Positions 1-9,649 of a stretch of DNA of 16,063 bases are shown piece after piece. The stretch is from positions 1 to 16,063 of the forward strand of contig JAZRNM010000020.1 in assembly GCA_045648205.1 (NCBI GenBank). Direction: 5' to 3'. Each line of letters opens with the position of its first letter. The stretch's first letter is position 1. Under the pieces are notes generated by a model. That model made no database searches, had not been told where the DNA came from, and saw nothing but the letters and a program-made list of their open reading frames with translations. The translations under genes were made by a program, and so were the position numbers. The stretch is from SIG440 sp045648205. GTDB taxonomy: Bacteria; Bacillota; Clostridia; Monoglobales; Monoglobaceae.

Positions 1-758
1 AGAAAATCAAGACTTTCCTTGATAGCTTCTCTAATTTCCTCTGAAGTTACAGTTGCGATTCTTGGGAGACCGGAAACCAGGTCACGGCCCTTTATGGTAA
101 CAGACAGTTCCTCCTTGAGTGAGCAAGCAGAACCAACCTCAATCTTTATTTCTTCAGCAGTTATGTTTCCAATAATCAGATTGTGATTCTTCTTCAAAAA
201 CTGAATTATATCGTTGTCAAAAGTGTGGCTTGCCACCTTCATGCTTTGTGTTGTAACAATTCCACCCAGTGAAACAACCGCAATTTCTGTTGTTCCGCCA
301 CCGATATCAACAACCATTGAGCCCACAGGCGCATTAACAGAAATTCCCGCACCAATAGCCGCCGCCATCGACTTTTCAAGAAGCAAAACCTCTTTTACAC
401 CTGCAGCGAGAACAGCATCACGAACAGCACGTTTTTCAACATCTGTGATGTGTGAAGGTATGCAAACCACCGCTTTAGGCTTCAATATAGTTGCACCTAT
501 CGCCTTTTTTATAAAATATTTCAACATTGAAACAGTTATATCAAAATTAGCTATAACACCTTCTCTTATTGGAGTTACAGCACAAATATCAATCGGTGTT
601 CTACCCAGCATCTCACCGGCTTCTTTTCCTATTGAAAGGATTTTCCCCGTGGCACGGCTAACCGCAACCACAGTGGGTTCATTAACAACAATGCCTCTGC
701 CTCTCAGATAAATAATAGTGTTGGCAGTACCCAAATCAATTCCTATTTCGTTTGCCAT
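1..758 (-). CDS. mreB: Rod shape-determining protein MreB/Mbl, 3' end cut by window edge
   Basis: Actin-like ATPase that polymerises under the membrane and guides peptidoglycan synthesis in rod-shaped cells. The first 252 codons are present; the family is usually about 335-345 aa, so roughly the last quarter lies outside the window. By my own translation the protein opens MANEIGIDLGTANTIIYL, the phosphate-1 loop of the actin fold. The phosphate-2 loop VVDIGGGTTEIAVVSLGG lies near residue 160, and the interdomain helix KSMAAAIGAG just before it. The start ATG (756-758) is preceded by AAGGAGTG at good spacing. It follows maf by about 40 bases, the classic maf-mreB order of the division/shape cluster; mreC and mreD would be expected further left. 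MreB and Mbl cannot be separated from this fragment alone. Confidence 0.95.
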   Translation of the reverse strand, partial: MANEIGIDLGTANTIIYLRGRGIVVNEPTVVAVSRATGKILSIGKEAGEMLGRTPIDICAVTPIREGVIANFDITVSMLKYFIKKAIGATILKPKAVVCIPSHITDVEKRAVRDAVLAAGVKEVLLLEKSMAAAIGAGISVNAPVGSMVVDIGGGTTEIAVVSLGGIVTTQSMKVASHTFDNDIIQFLKKNHNLIIGNITAEEIKIEVGSACSLKEELSVTIKGRDLVSGLPRIATVTSEEIREAIKESLDF

Positions 759-797
759 AGTATAAACACTCCTTATGTAAAAATTTCAAATTAATAA

Positions 798-1388
798 TCA
801 AAAGATTTTTATGTCAAATTCATTTTTCAGGGTTTCACCCAACCTGAAAAGCGGCAATCCGACAACATTAAAATAATCTCCGTTTATTTTTTCAACAAAC
901 AACGAGCCAAGGCTCTGAATCCCATAAGCACCTGCTTTATCCATTGGCTCTCCAGTATTAATATAATCTTTTATTTCTGTTATGTCAAGGTTTTTGAAGA
1001 ATACTTCAGTTTTTTCACAAAAGCAAACCTCTTTTTTTGTGCATATATCCTTTATATACATTCCTGTATAAACATAATGCGACCTTCCGCTTAACTTCAA
1101 CAGCATAAGCTCCGCATCTTTTTTGCTCTTCGGCTTGCCAAGAATTTCATCATCAATCGTCACAACCGTATCAGCTGCTATGACAATTGCATCACGTTTT
1201 TCCCCGACGATTTCAATCACATTTTCGCCCTTGAATTTTGCAAGTTCCATAACAACACGGTCGGGTGATAATTTTTCATCTACACACTCTGGAGTGTGGT
1301 CAGCAATAATTTCAAATTCAAGTCCAAGCATGGTGAGAAGTTCACGACGTCTCGGTGAATTTGATGCAAGTATCAGTTCTTTTTTCAT
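798..1388 (-). CDS. maf: Maf family nucleotide pyrophosphatase
   Basis: Maf hydrolyses non-canonical or modified nucleoside triphosphates (dTTP/UTP/CTP type in the YhdE subgroup) to monophosphate and pyrophosphate, and overexpression is known to affect septation in Bacillus. The protein is 196 aa from the chosen ATG, normal for the family. It shows the N-terminal SNSPRRREL motif (residues 9-17), TPE near residue 33, the catalytic AADTVV with Asp73, GKP at 84-86, and the C-terminal QSLGSLFVEKINGDYFNVVGLPL block. A TTG 18 bases further upstream is also in frame, but the ATG at 1386-1388 has AAAGGG eight bases before it and matches the usual MKKxLILASNSPRR start. It begins just after the Gx/HepT-like gene ends (stop at 1393), implying co-transcription. 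Confidence 0.94.
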   Translation of the reverse strand: MKKELILASNSPRRRELLTMLGLEFEIIADHTPECVDEKLSPDRVVMELAKFKGENVIEIVGEKRDAIVIAADTVVTIDDEILGKPKSKKDAELMLLKLSGRSHYVYTGMYIKDICTKKEVCFCEKTEVFFKNLDITEIKDYINTGEPMDKAGAYGIQSLGSLFVEKINGDYFNVVGLPLFRLGETLKNEFDIKIF

Positions 1389-1392
1389 TTTG

Positions 1393-1899
1393 TTATCCCT
1401 TTTCAATTCTCTTTACTAAAATTTGAGCAAAATATCCGGTTATTGCACCACTCAAAGCCGCAACCACCAAAAGCACCGGCAAATATGAAAAAATATAAAC
1501 AGATGCAAAAACTGCACTTGAAACAAGGATTTGAGTCACATTGTGCACCGCTGCACCAATCACACTCATACCTATCACGCTTGCCTTTGGGAACAGATAT
1601 TTTTTCACCAAACACATACTGAAAGTCGAAAACAAAGCGCCAAGCACACTGTAAGGCAGTGCCGAAACTCCCGAAGAAAGCAATGTCCCAAGAAATGACC
1701 TTATGACAGAAATCACCACTGCATTCTTCGCGCCAAACATAAAGATATTGGTTATGGTGACAATGTTGGCAAGCCCCAACTTGCCTCCCGGTACTGGTGT
1801 AATCATAATTCTGCTCTCTGCATACTGCAAAACAATGCCAATTGACACAAACATTGCCATTATAATGATTTTTCGGGAATATCCCGTTCTTCTCTTCAT
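1393..1899 (-). CDS. Gx transporter / heptaprenyl diphosphate synthase component I-like membrane protein
   Basis: A 168-aa hydrophobic protein of the family annotated Gx transporter or heptaprenyl diphosphate synthase component I (Hpre_diP_synt_I). The signature is PVPGGKLGLANIVTI (about residues 35-49). Five or so membrane segments can be drawn: residues 10-27, 45-62, 65-95, 108-132 and 134-160. The fold resembles the S-component of ECF transporters, so a small-molecule transport role is as likely as the old prenyl synthase label; the substrate is unknown. The start ATG shares a base with the TAA of the preceding NusG-II gene (TAATG), which suggests translational coupling. NusG-II and Gx proteins are commonly neighbours in Clostridia, often with flavin- or quinone-related genes. 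Confidence 0.85.
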   Translation of the reverse strand: MKRRTGYSRKIIIMAMFVSIGIVLQYAESRIMITPVPGGKLGLANIVTITNIFMFGAKNAVVISVIRSFLGTLLSSGVSALPYSVLGALFSTFSMCLVKKYLFPKASVIGMSVIGAAVHNVTQILVSSAVFASVYIFSYLPVLLVVAALSGAITGYFAQILVKRIEKG

Positions 1900-2279
1900 T
1901 AGTATGTCACCTTATCCACATTCAGTTTCCCTTTACCGGTTATTTTGACAGTAACTTTGTTTGGTACACAAAGAATTATCTGCCCGGGTTTTGTTATTTT
2001 GCCCATCTTTATGTCGGTTTTGTCCGGGCAGGACGAATCCAGCATTCTTGCACCTTCAGAGTTTAGTTCAAGAATATTATATCCATTGTCCGTTTTTATT
2101 TCCACAGTCTTTGAATCTGTAATTTCTTTCAAGTTATAAACTGCATATTCCCTGCCGTCAACAAAAACAGAAACTAACTCAGCAGTTTCACCAGATACAG
2201 AAAATGCAAACAAGCCATATATAATCAAAGCAACAACAACAATGGATGCAATAATTAATTTATCCAAACGTGTAACCAT
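1899..2279 (-). CDS. NusG domain II-containing membrane-anchored protein
   Basis: A 126-aa protein with one N-terminal membrane segment (residues about 7-27, rich in I, V, A, L, Y) followed by an extracytoplasmic beta-rich domain. The domain contains DGREYAVYNL, then CPDKTDIKMGKITKPGQIILCVPNKVTVKI, which is typical of the NusG_II family. Despite the name it is not the transcription factor: it carries only the small domain-II fold. The reading frame is open back to 2405, but those extra residues overlap the end of the U32 gene. The ATG at 2277-2279 has GGGAG about eight bases upstream and places the membrane helix at the N-terminus, so I use it. Its two cysteines (SSCPDK and ILCVP) are shared with relatives and might form a disulfide. 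Precise function is unknown. Confidence 0.85.
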   Translation of the reverse strand: MVTRLDKLIIASIVVVALIIYGLFAFSVSGETAELVSVFVDGREYAVYNLKEITDSKTVEIKTDNGYNILELNSEGARMLDSSCPDKTDIKMGKITKPGQIILCVPNKVTVKITGKGKLNVDKVTY

Positions 2280-2295
2280 AAACTTCACTCCCGCA

Positions 2296-4386
2296 TCACT
2301 TGGAAACACCTTTATAAAAATGCCCTTTTGTGAAATCCTCGGGCATGTATCCCGTGTCAAAAAACAGAGCATCACAAATTCTGCCGCACTCTTCCGCTGA
2401 CTCATCAGAAAAATAAACTCGCTGTGAGCTTACTCCTGCCCGCTTTATTTTTTCAACTTCATTGAGCATAAATGTTTTTTTGCAATTAAGAACAACACTT
2501 CGGCAAATTCCTCCATCTTTTATAACAGGGAAAGTCATTCCCATTCTGTCTGTTATTGAATTTTCATCCTTGCAGGGGCAATTTTCACCATTTCTGATAA
2601 TACAGTTTTCAGATACCATAAGCGGCAAACGTCCATAAATCATAACCTGAATGGGCATTGTTTTTTTTATTTCTCTTATCTGTCTGAGAGTCAGTTCAGG
2701 GGACAGCTCAACGGTTTTAAAACCCATATTCTTCAGGCTTTTCAAGGCTGTACTGTTGCAGATATTTAATCTGAATCCTCCATATATTTTGCATTCAGTC
2801 AATTCTTCCATCACAGAAAGACTGTGTGTTAAAACTTCTCTATACCCCGATTCAACAAGCTTTTTTACATCAGCAATGCATTTGTAAAAACCATTTTCTC
2901 TCAATATAGCAGGCAGGACAATTACAGTTTTTTCTTTTACATCATCAGTCAGCTCAGGGTTATTTTTTATAATTTCCAACGGAACACAGAACTTGTCAAA
3001 ATCATACTTTTTAACCATTTTCAGCTGCTCTTCATTTGTAACCTCGCACACATAACCAAAAGACGCATTTTCATATTCAGAATCATTTGCGATTTCAGGT
3101 ACATGAGTTTCTTTCCGTTTGAAACTATTAATCAATGAATTTTCAAATTTTTCCAAAGCATTTCTCCTAATTTTGTTCAGTTCACCTGCTGAAAGAAAAA
3201 GTCCGTCTTCAACCTCAATATCTAAATTCTCAAATTCATATGGTGTTCCACCCGTTTTTCTCATTTGAGTCATAACAGTGCTTACGTCAAGTTCAGTTTT
3301 TACAGCTCTCTCTGGCAAAAGGTTGTGTTCATATTCAATGTTCACATTGTCATATGAAATTTTCATAACCGGTTTTGAATGCTCCGAAATAACAATTTCT
3401 CCCGCAATTTTTATTTTTTTATTCTCCCCATTTATTGTCGATGTGAGAAAACGTTCAATGTCTGAATTGTTTTTTCGATATGGGTTGTCAGGCTTGTCAA
3501 GGGCAAACATTTCCTTGCCCGTCTTTCCGGTCAGATAACCATCGGTCAAGCCACCACGATTAAAAATCGCATCCAATAGCTTTATATCCTCATCAGATAT
3601 TTTTTGTGGATTGTCAATATACTTCCGATAAACACCAACAACAGCCGCCACATATAATGGGCCTTTCATTCTTCCCTCAATTTTCAGGGATGTGACACCT
3701 GCTGCTTTTAATTTTTCCAAATACTTAAGACTTGACAAATCCTTGAGACTCAAAAAAAACGCTTTTTTCTTTTCTTGGTTTATGCTGTATGGAAGTCTGC
3801 AGGGCTGGGCACACTTTCCACGATTTCCTGAGCGGCTGCCAATGATGCTGCTCAAAAGGCATTGTCCCGAATAACACATACAAAGGGCTCCGTGTGCAAA
3901 AACTTCAAGCTCTGAATCTGTGTTTTTCGAAATCTCCTCAATTTCATCAACGGAAAGTTCTCTTGCCAGAACCACTCTTTTAACACCATATTTTTTCAGA
4001 ATATTTACTCCTCTTGAATTGGAAATTGTCATTTGAGTGCTGGCATGAACCGGAAGATTCGGAACAAATCTTCTCGCAAGTTCCAAAACTCCCAAATCCT
4101 GAACAATAATGGCATTAACTCCGATTTGTGATAAAAATTTCAAATATTCACAAAGCTCATCCGTCTCATCATCAAGAACGAGCGTATTGACCGTCACATA
4201 TACCTTTACGCCCCTGATATGGCAATAATCAACCGCCCTTTCAAGCTCTGCTCCATCAAAATTGTCAGCAAAGCTTCTGGCACCAAACTTTGTCCCTGCA
4301 AGATAAACCGCATCTGCTCCACTTTGAACAGCTGCAATCATACATTCAAAATTTCCAGCCGGAGCAAGCAACTCGACTTTATGCAT
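2296..4386 (-). CDS. U32 family peptidase-like protein (long form, RlhA/DUF3656-like)
   Basis: A 696-aa member of the U32 peptidase family, in the long class that includes E. coli RlhA (23S rRNA C2501 hydroxylation). Other family members (TrhP, UbiU/UbiV) act in tRNA or ubiquinone hydroxylation, so an RNA-hydroxylating role is more likely than proteolysis, but this is inferred. The N-terminal TIM-barrel part opens VELLAPAGNFECMIAAVQSGADAVYL. The family signature runs from HGALCMCYSGQCLLSS to GKCAQPCRLPY, with Cys169, 171, 176, 192 and 196, several of which could bind an iron-sulfur cluster. A second repeat-like half has MIYGRLPLMVSENC and a cysteine group, CPCKD. The start follows zapA by 17 bases, the zapA-U32 pairing being frequent in Clostridia. 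The ribosome binding site (AAGGG) is weak and about 11 bases from ATG. Confidence 0.92.
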   Translation of the reverse strand: MHKVELLAPAGNFECMIAAVQSGADAVYLAGTKFGARSFADNFDGAELERAVDYCHIRGVKVYVTVNTLVLDDETDELCEYLKFLSQIGVNAIIVQDLGVLELARRFVPNLPVHASTQMTISNSRGVNILKKYGVKRVVLARELSVDEIEEISKNTDSELEVFAHGALCMCYSGQCLLSSIIGSRSGNRGKCAQPCRLPYSINQEKKKAFFLSLKDLSSLKYLEKLKAAGVTSLKIEGRMKGPLYVAAVVGVYRKYIDNPQKISDEDIKLLDAIFNRGGLTDGYLTGKTGKEMFALDKPDNPYRKNNSDIERFLTSTINGENKKIKIAGEIVISEHSKPVMKISYDNVNIEYEHNLLPERAVKTELDVSTVMTQMRKTGGTPYEFENLDIEVEDGLFLSAGELNKIRRNALEKFENSLINSFKRKETHVPEIANDSEYENASFGYVCEVTNEEQLKMVKKYDFDKFCVPLEIIKNNPELTDDVKEKTVIVLPAILRENGFYKCIADVKKLVESGYREVLTHSLSVMEELTECKIYGGFRLNICNSTALKSLKNMGFKTVELSPELTLRQIREIKKTMPIQVMIYGRLPLMVSENCIIRNGENCPCKDENSITDRMGMTFPVIKDGGICRSVVLNCKKTFMLNEVEKIKRAGVSSQRVYFSDESAEECGRICDALFFDTGYMPEDFTKGHFYKGVSK

Positions 4387-4403
4387 AAATGTTCAATCCC
4401 TTT

Positions 4404-4787
4404 TTAATATTTTCTGTAACCCGAATTTGTGTTTCCACCACATCTGGCAAGCTCAATTCTCAAATCCTGAACCTTCTTCTCAAGTTCTTCCACCTTGGCT
4501 GTACGTTCATCCAGTGCGGCAGAAAGCTTTCCCTCATTCTTTGCATAATCTGTAATCTGTTTTCTCAGATTATCCATAGAATCCTCAAGTTTTATGTATT
4601 CATCAGATAAATTTATTGCCGTGAGCAAAGTTGCCATAATATTCGTAAGTTGCGGGCTTTCCTTTTTTATTTCCCTGATTTTTCTGTCAACACGAACAGC
4701 AACTCTCTGCACATATTCAGCAGGCTCGGCTGTAACAAGTGTATATTCAGCACCATTAATAATAACTCTGACCTTATTCTTTTCCAT
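4404..4787 (-). CDS. zapA: Cell division protein ZapA
   Basis: ZapA binds and bundles FtsZ protofilaments and stabilises the Z-ring. The 127-aa protein has the typical opening KNKVRVIINGAEYTLVTAEPAEYVQRVAVRVDRKI, a central helix IMATLLTAINLSDEYIKL, and a long C-terminal coiled coil (about residues 65-115, rich in E, K, L). It ends in a short polar tail. The start has AAGGAG six bases upstream. It sits between the flavoprotein gene (23 bases upstream) and the U32 gene (17 bases downstream), so it is inside the operon. Confidence 0.94.
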   Translation of the reverse strand: MEKNKVRVIINGAEYTLVTAEPAEYVQRVAVRVDRKIREIKKESPQLTNIMATLLTAINLSDEYIKLEDSMDNLRKQITDYAKNEGKLSAALDERTAKVEELEKKVQDLRIELARCGGNTNSGYRKY

Positions 4788-4810
4788 AATAATCTCCTTA
4801 CTTATTTATT

Positions 4811-6049
<1,239 letters not shown>

Positions 6050-6055
6050 TTTTAT

Positions 6056-6859
6056 CTACCTGCTTTTTTTCGGAGCTGTTCTCTTTCGATTGTTCTTTTC
6101 ATAGGCTTTTGGTTTTTTCTTGGGGGTATCCTTTTTTGCCCCTGCAGCCTGAATTTTCTTCAGCATGTTAACTTCAGACTCACTAAGCTTGCGCCATTTC
6201 CCCAAAGGAAGATGCCCCAAAGTGAGGCCTGCCTCTTTTGTTCTCTTGAGCTTTTTCACAATGCAGCCTGTTGCTTCAAACATCTTTCTTACCTGACGAT
6301 TTCTGCCCTCGTGAATAGTTATTTCAACCTTCGTACCATATTGTGTTGCGCCAACAACCTCCACCTCTGCGGGGCTTGTTTTTTGTCCGTCTATAACAAC
6401 ACCTCGTCTTAATTGCAAAATCGTATCCATCGTGACATTGCCGGTTATTTCAGCAACATAGGTTTTTTCTATATCGTGTTTTGGATGTGTTATTTTAAAA
6501 GTAAGGTCGCCATCATTGGTCAGCAGCAAAAGTCCTTCGGTGTCATAATCAAGTCTGCCTATTGGATAAATTCGTGCAGAAATATCAGATACCAAATCCA
6601 TAACCGTCGGTCTGCCTTTATCGTCAGATACCGTTGTAACAAATCCGACTGGTTTGTTGAGCATAATGTAATACTTCTTTTCCTCGTTTTTTACAACAGA
6701 ACCATCTACTGCAATGGTATCAAAATCTTCATCTATCTGAATTCCCATTTCACGAACAATCTCGCCGTTTACAGAAACTCTGCCATCGCTTATCAATTTT
6801 TCTGATGCACGTCGTGACGCAATTCCCGCATTTGCAAGATATTTTTGCAATCTCATCAT
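6056..6859 (-). CDS. rluB: RluB/RsuA-family pseudouridine synthase
   Basis: Converts uridine to pseudouridine in ribosomal RNA; the family (RsuA/RluB/RluE/RluF) acts on 16S or 23S rRNA. The 267-aa protein has an N-terminal S4 RNA-binding domain (residues 2-48, RLQKYLANAGIASRRASEKLISDGRVSVNG) and a catalytic domain with GRLDYDTEGLLLLTNDG, where Asp104 is the expected nucleophile. KPVGFVTTVSD and HEGRNRQVRKMFEATGC are the other family motifs. A lysine/arginine-rich tail (from about 236) extends past the domain and probably adds RNA contact. Two ATGs are adjacent; the first is nine bases from GGAG. RluB is the usual label in Firmicutes, but the modified position is not provable here. It is the first gene of the downstream operon; no clear promoter is visible in the 85 bases before it. 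Confidence 0.92.
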   Translation of the reverse strand: MMRLQKYLANAGIASRRASEKLISDGRVSVNGEIVREMGIQIDEDFDTIAVDGSVVKNEEKKYYIMLNKPVGFVTTVSDDKGRPTVMDLVSDISARIYPIGRLDYDTEGLLLLTNDGDLTFKITHPKHDIEKTYVAEITGNVTMDTILQLRRGVVIDGQKTSPAEVEVVGATQYGTKVEITIHEGRNRQVRKMFEATGCIVKKLKRTKEAGLTLGHLPLGKWRKLSESEVNMLKKIQAAGAKKDTPKKKPKAYEKNNRKRTAPKKSR

Positions 6860-6879
6860 AACACAATTCTCCGCCTTTT

Positions 6880-6932
6880 CTTTTTGTTAAAGTCAAACAA
6901 GCTGCCGCAATAAAATAGTTATCGCAGCAGCT
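6880..6932 (-). terminator. Probable intrinsic terminator after prs
   Basis: Read on the minus strand, a 14-bp stem (arms 6919-6932 and 6900-6913, two G-U pairs) closes a 5-base loop. It begins about a dozen bases past the prs stop. The sequence after the stem is U-rich but interrupted (TTGTTTGACTTT), so termination may be partial and read-through could feed the rluB operon. Confidence 0.6.
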
Positions 6933-6944
6933 GTGTATTGCAAA

Positions 6945-8075
6945 TTACATATTTTTGTATTTTTCAAGAATCTTTTCAATTCTTTTTATAGGATTGAGAA
7001 GTTCACTGATTGAATGTTCAGCATTGAGTTCATCAATGAGCAATGCCACATACTTGCTCATATCAACCTGATGATACCAGGGCTTGGTGAGAAGCTCAGG
7101 CTTTGCATAAATAAGGTTTGTGGTGAACACGCCTTCAATCAGACCTTCTTCATAAGCCTTGTCAAATCTTTCAAATCCTTCTGTAAATAAACCAAATGTA
7201 GAGAAAACAAACACACGACCTGCTTTTCTTTTCTTGAGTTCGCGGGAAACATCAATCATTGAGTCACCTGATGAAATCATATCATCAACAATAATCATAT
7301 TCTTTCCCTCAACATCAGAGCCAAGAAATTCGTGCGCAACTATCGGGTTCTTTCCGTTTACAACTCTTGAATAGTCACGGCGCTTGTAGAACATTCCAAG
7401 CTCTGTTTCAAGAACAGAAGAATAGTACATACATCTTGTAATTGCACCTTCATCAGGTGAAATAAACATTGTGTTTTGCTTGTCCAGAATAATTGATGGG
7501 TCATACTTGAGACAAGCCTTAATCATCTGATAGGTCGGCATCACATTCTCAAAACCTTTAAGTGGAACCGCATTCTGAACTCTCGGGTCGTGAGCATCAA
7601 AAGTTATGATGTTGTCAACGCCAATGTTGCAAAGCTCCTGAAGTGCCATTGCGCAGTCCAAAGACTCTCTGGATGAACGTTTGTGCTGACGTCCTTCATA
7701 AAGCATAGGCATAATAACTGTTATTCTCTTTGCCTTTCCGCCAATTGCAAAAATTGCACGTTTGAGGTCTTGATAATGGTCATCAGGGCTCATAGGAACC
7801 TCAACACCATACATTTTGTAAGTTTCAGCATAATTGAAACAATCAACTATAATATAAACATCATATGTTCTGGCTGAGTGAAGAAGTGTAGCCTTTGCTT
7901 CACCAGTACCAAATCTTGAGGTTTTTATCGGGAGCAGGAATGTTCCGTGGTTTTCAATTTCGTCACTGTTGAATTGTTTGAGATAATAATCCACCTTTGA
8001 ACAAAATTCATCGCAGCCGTTCATTCCTATAACCCCAAGTCTTCCCAGGTTATACGATTCAATTGTTGATTTCAT
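6945..8075 (-). CDS. prs: Ribose-phosphate pyrophosphokinase (divergent clostridial form)
   Basis: Makes PRPP from ribose-5-phosphate and ATP for purine, pyrimidine, NAD, histidine and tryptophan synthesis. At 376 aa it is about 60 residues longer than the common 310-320 aa enzyme. The PRPP loop VDDMISSGDS (263-272) is intact. The ATP/flexible-loop region reads LYEGRQHKRSSRESLD (125-140) where standard enzymes have YxRQDRK. FDAHDPRVQ (159-167) keeps the active-site His162, and YKRRD (230-234) keeps the basic pair. ISPDEGAITR corresponds to the usual SPDxGG segment. The start has AAGGAG six bases before ATG, and a consensus promoter lies upstream. It is downstream of pncB on the same strand. 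Prs identity is secure at family level; allosteric behaviour cannot be predicted because several standard regulatory residues do not align. Confidence 0.88.
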   Translation of the reverse strand: MKSTIESYNLGRLGVIGMNGCDEFCSKVDYYLKQFNSDEIENHGTFLLPIKTSRFGTGEAKATLLHSARTYDVYIIVDCFNYAETYKMYGVEVPMSPDDHYQDLKRAIFAIGGKAKRITVIMPMLYEGRQHKRSSRESLDCAMALQELCNIGVDNIITFDAHDPRVQNAVPLKGFENVMPTYQMIKACLKYDPSIILDKQNTMFISPDEGAITRCMYYSSVLETELGMFYKRRDYSRVVNGKNPIVAHEFLGSDVEGKNMIIVDDMISSGDSMIDVSRELKKRKAGRVFVFSTFGLFTEGFERFDKAYEEGLIEGVFTTNLIYAKPELLTKPWYHQVDMSKYVALLIDELNAEHSISELLNPIKRIEKILEKYKNM

Positions 8076-8126
8076 TTCTTTTCTCCTTTGGTTTATGTAA
8101 TTTTTATATTATAATGAACACAAATT

Positions 8127-8155
8127 ATTATACTTCAAACTTGAAGATATGTCAA
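8127..8155 (-). promoter_or_regulatory. Consensus sigma-A promoter for prs with an internal palindrome
   Basis: On the minus strand TTGACA (8150-8155) and TATAAT (8127-8132) are both perfect and 17 bases apart, about 50 bases before the prs start. The spacer holds an inverted repeat, CTTCAA-AC-TTGAAG (8133-8146), which could be an operator or chance in AT-rich DNA. Confidence 0.85.
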
Positions 8156-8164
8156 CAAATTTGA

Positions 8165-9595
8165 TTAATGTCTATATTCTGACAAAAGCTTATATTTTAT
8201 ATTCCAAAGCTTTTCAGACAAATCCACATAATATTCGTGCGGATTTTCAAATCTCTTTGCCTCATCCCAGATTTTGTCAAGCTGTTCCATGCAATACGCC
8301 CGAATTTCCTGCAGATTTGGTGATTTGTAAACACACTTTCCTTTTTTGAAAATAGGAACCTGAAGTTCCACCGCAGTGAAGTCCACAACCTTTTTTCTCT
8401 TCCACGTGTGTTCGGGGTCAAAAATCTCATATTCCTTTGAACTGTCAATTGTTTCCTCTGCAAGAGTAATAACGTCAGCAATAGCCTTTCCCGTTGAATT
8501 GGAAAAAAGTCTGTAGACCTTTTTAAAGCACGGATTTGTTATTTTTGCAACATTTTCACTGACCTTTATTTTGGGTATTATGTTGCCATTCTTCTCAATG
8601 GCAACAAGCTTATAAACTCCGCCAAAAACAGGTTCAGACTTTGATGTAATCAATCTTTCACCAACACCAAATGAATCAACCATTGCACCCTGCTTCAATA
8701 TTCCCTGAATTATATACTCATCCAAAGAATTAGAAATCACTATTTTAACATCTTCATAGCCTGCATCATCAAGCATCTGCCGAGTCTTTTTCGTCAGATA
8801 GGTTATGTCACCGCTGTCAATTCTGACACCGCTTGGTCTGACCCCCATGGGTTTGAGAACTTCATCAAAAACCTTTATCGCATTCGGAACACCCGATTTC
8901 AAGACATTGTAGGTGTCAACAAGCAATGTGCAATTGTTTGGATATGCCTTGGCATAGGCCTTGAACGCCTCGTACTCACTGTCAAATGATTGAACCCAGC
9001 TGTGAGCCATTGTTCCAAGAGCCGGCACGCCAAACATAATATCAGAAATAGTGCAAGCAGTCCCGGAAGCTCCACCAATATATGAAGCTCTTGCACCATA
9101 TATAGCACCATCGGCACCCTGGGCCCGCCGTGAACCGAATTCCATAACAGGTCTTCCCTCTGCTGCACGAACAATCCTGTTGCATTTTGTGGCAATAAGA
9201 CTCTGATGGTTTATGGTAAGTAACAGCATAGTTTCAATAAACTGAGCCTGAATCAAAGGACCTTTCACGGTCAAAATCGGTTCGTTGGGAAAAATAGGTG
9301 TGCCCTCAGGAATCGCCCAAACATCACATGTGAACTCAAAATTTTTAAGATAATCAATAAATTTTTCACAGAACATTCCCTTACTTCTGAGATACTCTAT
9401 GTCGGCATCTGTGAACTTGAGATTTTCAAGGTATTCAATAACCTGCTCAACGCCTGCCATAATTGCAAAGCCTGCATTGTCAGGTACCTTTCGGAAAAAC
9501 AAGTCAAAATATGCAATCTCATCTTGCATATTATTTTCAAGATATCCGTTTGCCATTGTTATTTCATAAAAATCCGTTAATAAGGTGTAATTCAT
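8165..9595 (-). CDS. pncB: Nicotinate phosphoribosyltransferase
   Basis: Salvages nicotinic acid: nicotinate + PRPP + ATP gives nicotinate mononucleotide, the first step of the Preiss-Handler route to NAD. The 476-aa protein begins NYTLLTDFYEITMANGYL, the family N-terminus. It contains EFGSRRAQGADGAIYGARASYIGGASGT (152-179), GTMAHSW with the expected phosphorylatable His198, and LLVDTYN followed by GVRIDSGDI, which form the PRPP/nicotinate pocket. A C-terminal block with KRKKVVDFTAVELQVPIFKKGK is typical of the Firmicute form. The start has GGAG seven bases upstream. It precedes prs on the same strand by 89 bases, pairing a PRPP user with a PRPP maker, although prs also has its own strong promoter. 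Confidence 0.95.
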   Translation of the reverse strand: MNYTLLTDFYEITMANGYLENNMQDEIAYFDLFFRKVPDNAGFAIMAGVEQVIEYLENLKFTDADIEYLRSKGMFCEKFIDYLKNFEFTCDVWAIPEGTPIFPNEPILTVKGPLIQAQFIETMLLLTINHQSLIATKCNRIVRAAEGRPVMEFGSRRAQGADGAIYGARASYIGGASGTACTISDIMFGVPALGTMAHSWVQSFDSEYEAFKAYAKAYPNNCTLLVDTYNVLKSGVPNAIKVFDEVLKPMGVRPSGVRIDSGDITYLTKKTRQMLDDAGYEDVKIVISNSLDEYIIQGILKQGAMVDSFGVGERLITSKSEPVFGGVYKLVAIEKNGNIIPKIKVSENVAKITNPCFKKVYRLFSNSTGKAIADVITLAEETIDSSKEYEIFDPEHTWKRKKVVDFTAVELQVPIFKKGKCVYKSPNLQEIRAYCMEQLDKIWDEAKRFENPHEYYVDLSEKLWNIKYKLLSEYRH

Positions 9596-9649
9596 ACAAA
9601 TGCTCCATTAATTCAGATGTTAAATTGGATATGTTCCAACTACCTTTTT

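Noticed and set aside
214..711. Open plus-strand frame of 165 codons opposite mreB
   Set aside because: It is an antisense shadow; the minus strand encodes a clear MreB with its actin-fold motifs, and the plus-strand product has no recognisable domain.
9625..9639. Short palindrome TTGGA-N5-TCCAA just after the pncB promoter, considered as a NAD-regulator operator
   Set aside because: Five-base arms are too short to separate from chance, and it does not match a niacin-regulator site that I can recall with confidence.
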